Assembly: GCA_020284085.1 (NCBI GenBank)
Contig: JACEVL010000105.1
Span: forward strand, 559,858 to 623,857
DNA from: Aporrectodea caliginosa
Lineage: Eukaryota > Annelida > Clitellata > Crassiclitellata > Lumbricidae
Direction: 5' to 3'
Length of the DNA stretch: 64,000 nucleotides
The notes under the pieces are model-generated. The model saw only the letters and a list, made by a program, of their open reading frames with translations. It made no database searches and had not been told where the DNA came from. Within the stretch, counting starts at the first letter, position 1. Every line of letters begins with the position of its first letter. A program made the position numbers and the translations under genes. Shown here in pieces: positions 63,938-64,000 of the stretch.

Positions 63938-64000
63938 CTACTGAATGGCCAATGTTGTGAGCGGCGCTATATAAATTAACCAATACAATACAATATCCAC
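63938..64000 (+). repeat. retrotransposon 3' end, same family as 63720-63790
   Basis: ctactgaatggccaatg, gcggcgctatataaatta, (CAATA)n; a second short copy 200 bp downstream. Confidence 0.7.

Overview
This window is eukaryotic nuclear DNA, almost certainly from a marine invertebrate animal. It shows GT-AG introns, a long spliced gene, tRNA-derived SINEs, CR1/L2-type non-LTR retrotransposons, hAT and piggyBac-like elements and very many microsatellites. There is no bacterial gene organisation, CRISPR array or viral genome. The phylum cannot be fixed from sequence alone; a lophotrochozoan, ambulacrarian or cephalochordate would all fit.

One host gene runs on the + strand from about 6.3 to 45.2 kb. 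It has five recognisable coding exons (6327-6614, 8025-8087, 10136-10199, 11428-11510, 44423-45151) encoding about 408 residues, mostly coiled coil, with a Cys/His cluster near the N-terminus and a basic tail. I do not recognise the family. Its last intron is about 33 kb and holds most of the mobile elements.

Layout: 0-5.2 kb, repeats, a broken reverse transcriptase and satellites; 5.2-11.5 kb, exons 1-4 among microsatellites, with an inverted repeat around exon 1; 11.5-31 kb, intron with SINEs, a 1.7-kb minisatellite, a retroelement split by a hAT MITE, a 350-bp GAA tract and a 547-bp tandem repeat; 31-37 kb, a non-LTR element with a degenerate 2A motif, split by a second retroelement; 37-44 kb, SINEs, tandem duplications and (TTA)n; 44.4-45.2 kb, last exon; 45-52 kb, nested hATs and dense short SINEs; 52.8-54.8 kb, a TTAA-flanked element carrying a 151-bp array of YY1-like sites; 55-58.5 kb, a retroelement remnant split by a piggyBac-like element, then clustered tiny SINEs; 59.4-62.6 kb, a nearly intact L2-like retrotransposon on the - strand.

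The most interesting signal is a bipartite motif repeated about 40 times on both strands: a box reading (T)TA(A/G)ACACCTTT and a TATATAAA box. The distance from the start of the first box to the start of the second is 28 nt in most copies, while the sequence between them is not conserved. This looks like an snRNA-type (PSE plus TATA) RNA polymerase III promoter. Several copies also have a GGAACAAACGAGG box about 35 nt upstream and sit in 120-150 bp arrays that leave room only for very short transcripts. At least eight copies carry a short retroposon or retrotransposon end 27-42 bp downstream of the TATA, about where transcription should start. Three related tiny retroposon families (called A, B and C here, about 40, 85 and 110 bp) share a core ending in GTTAAAC. 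Promoter function and transcription are inferences from sequence only.
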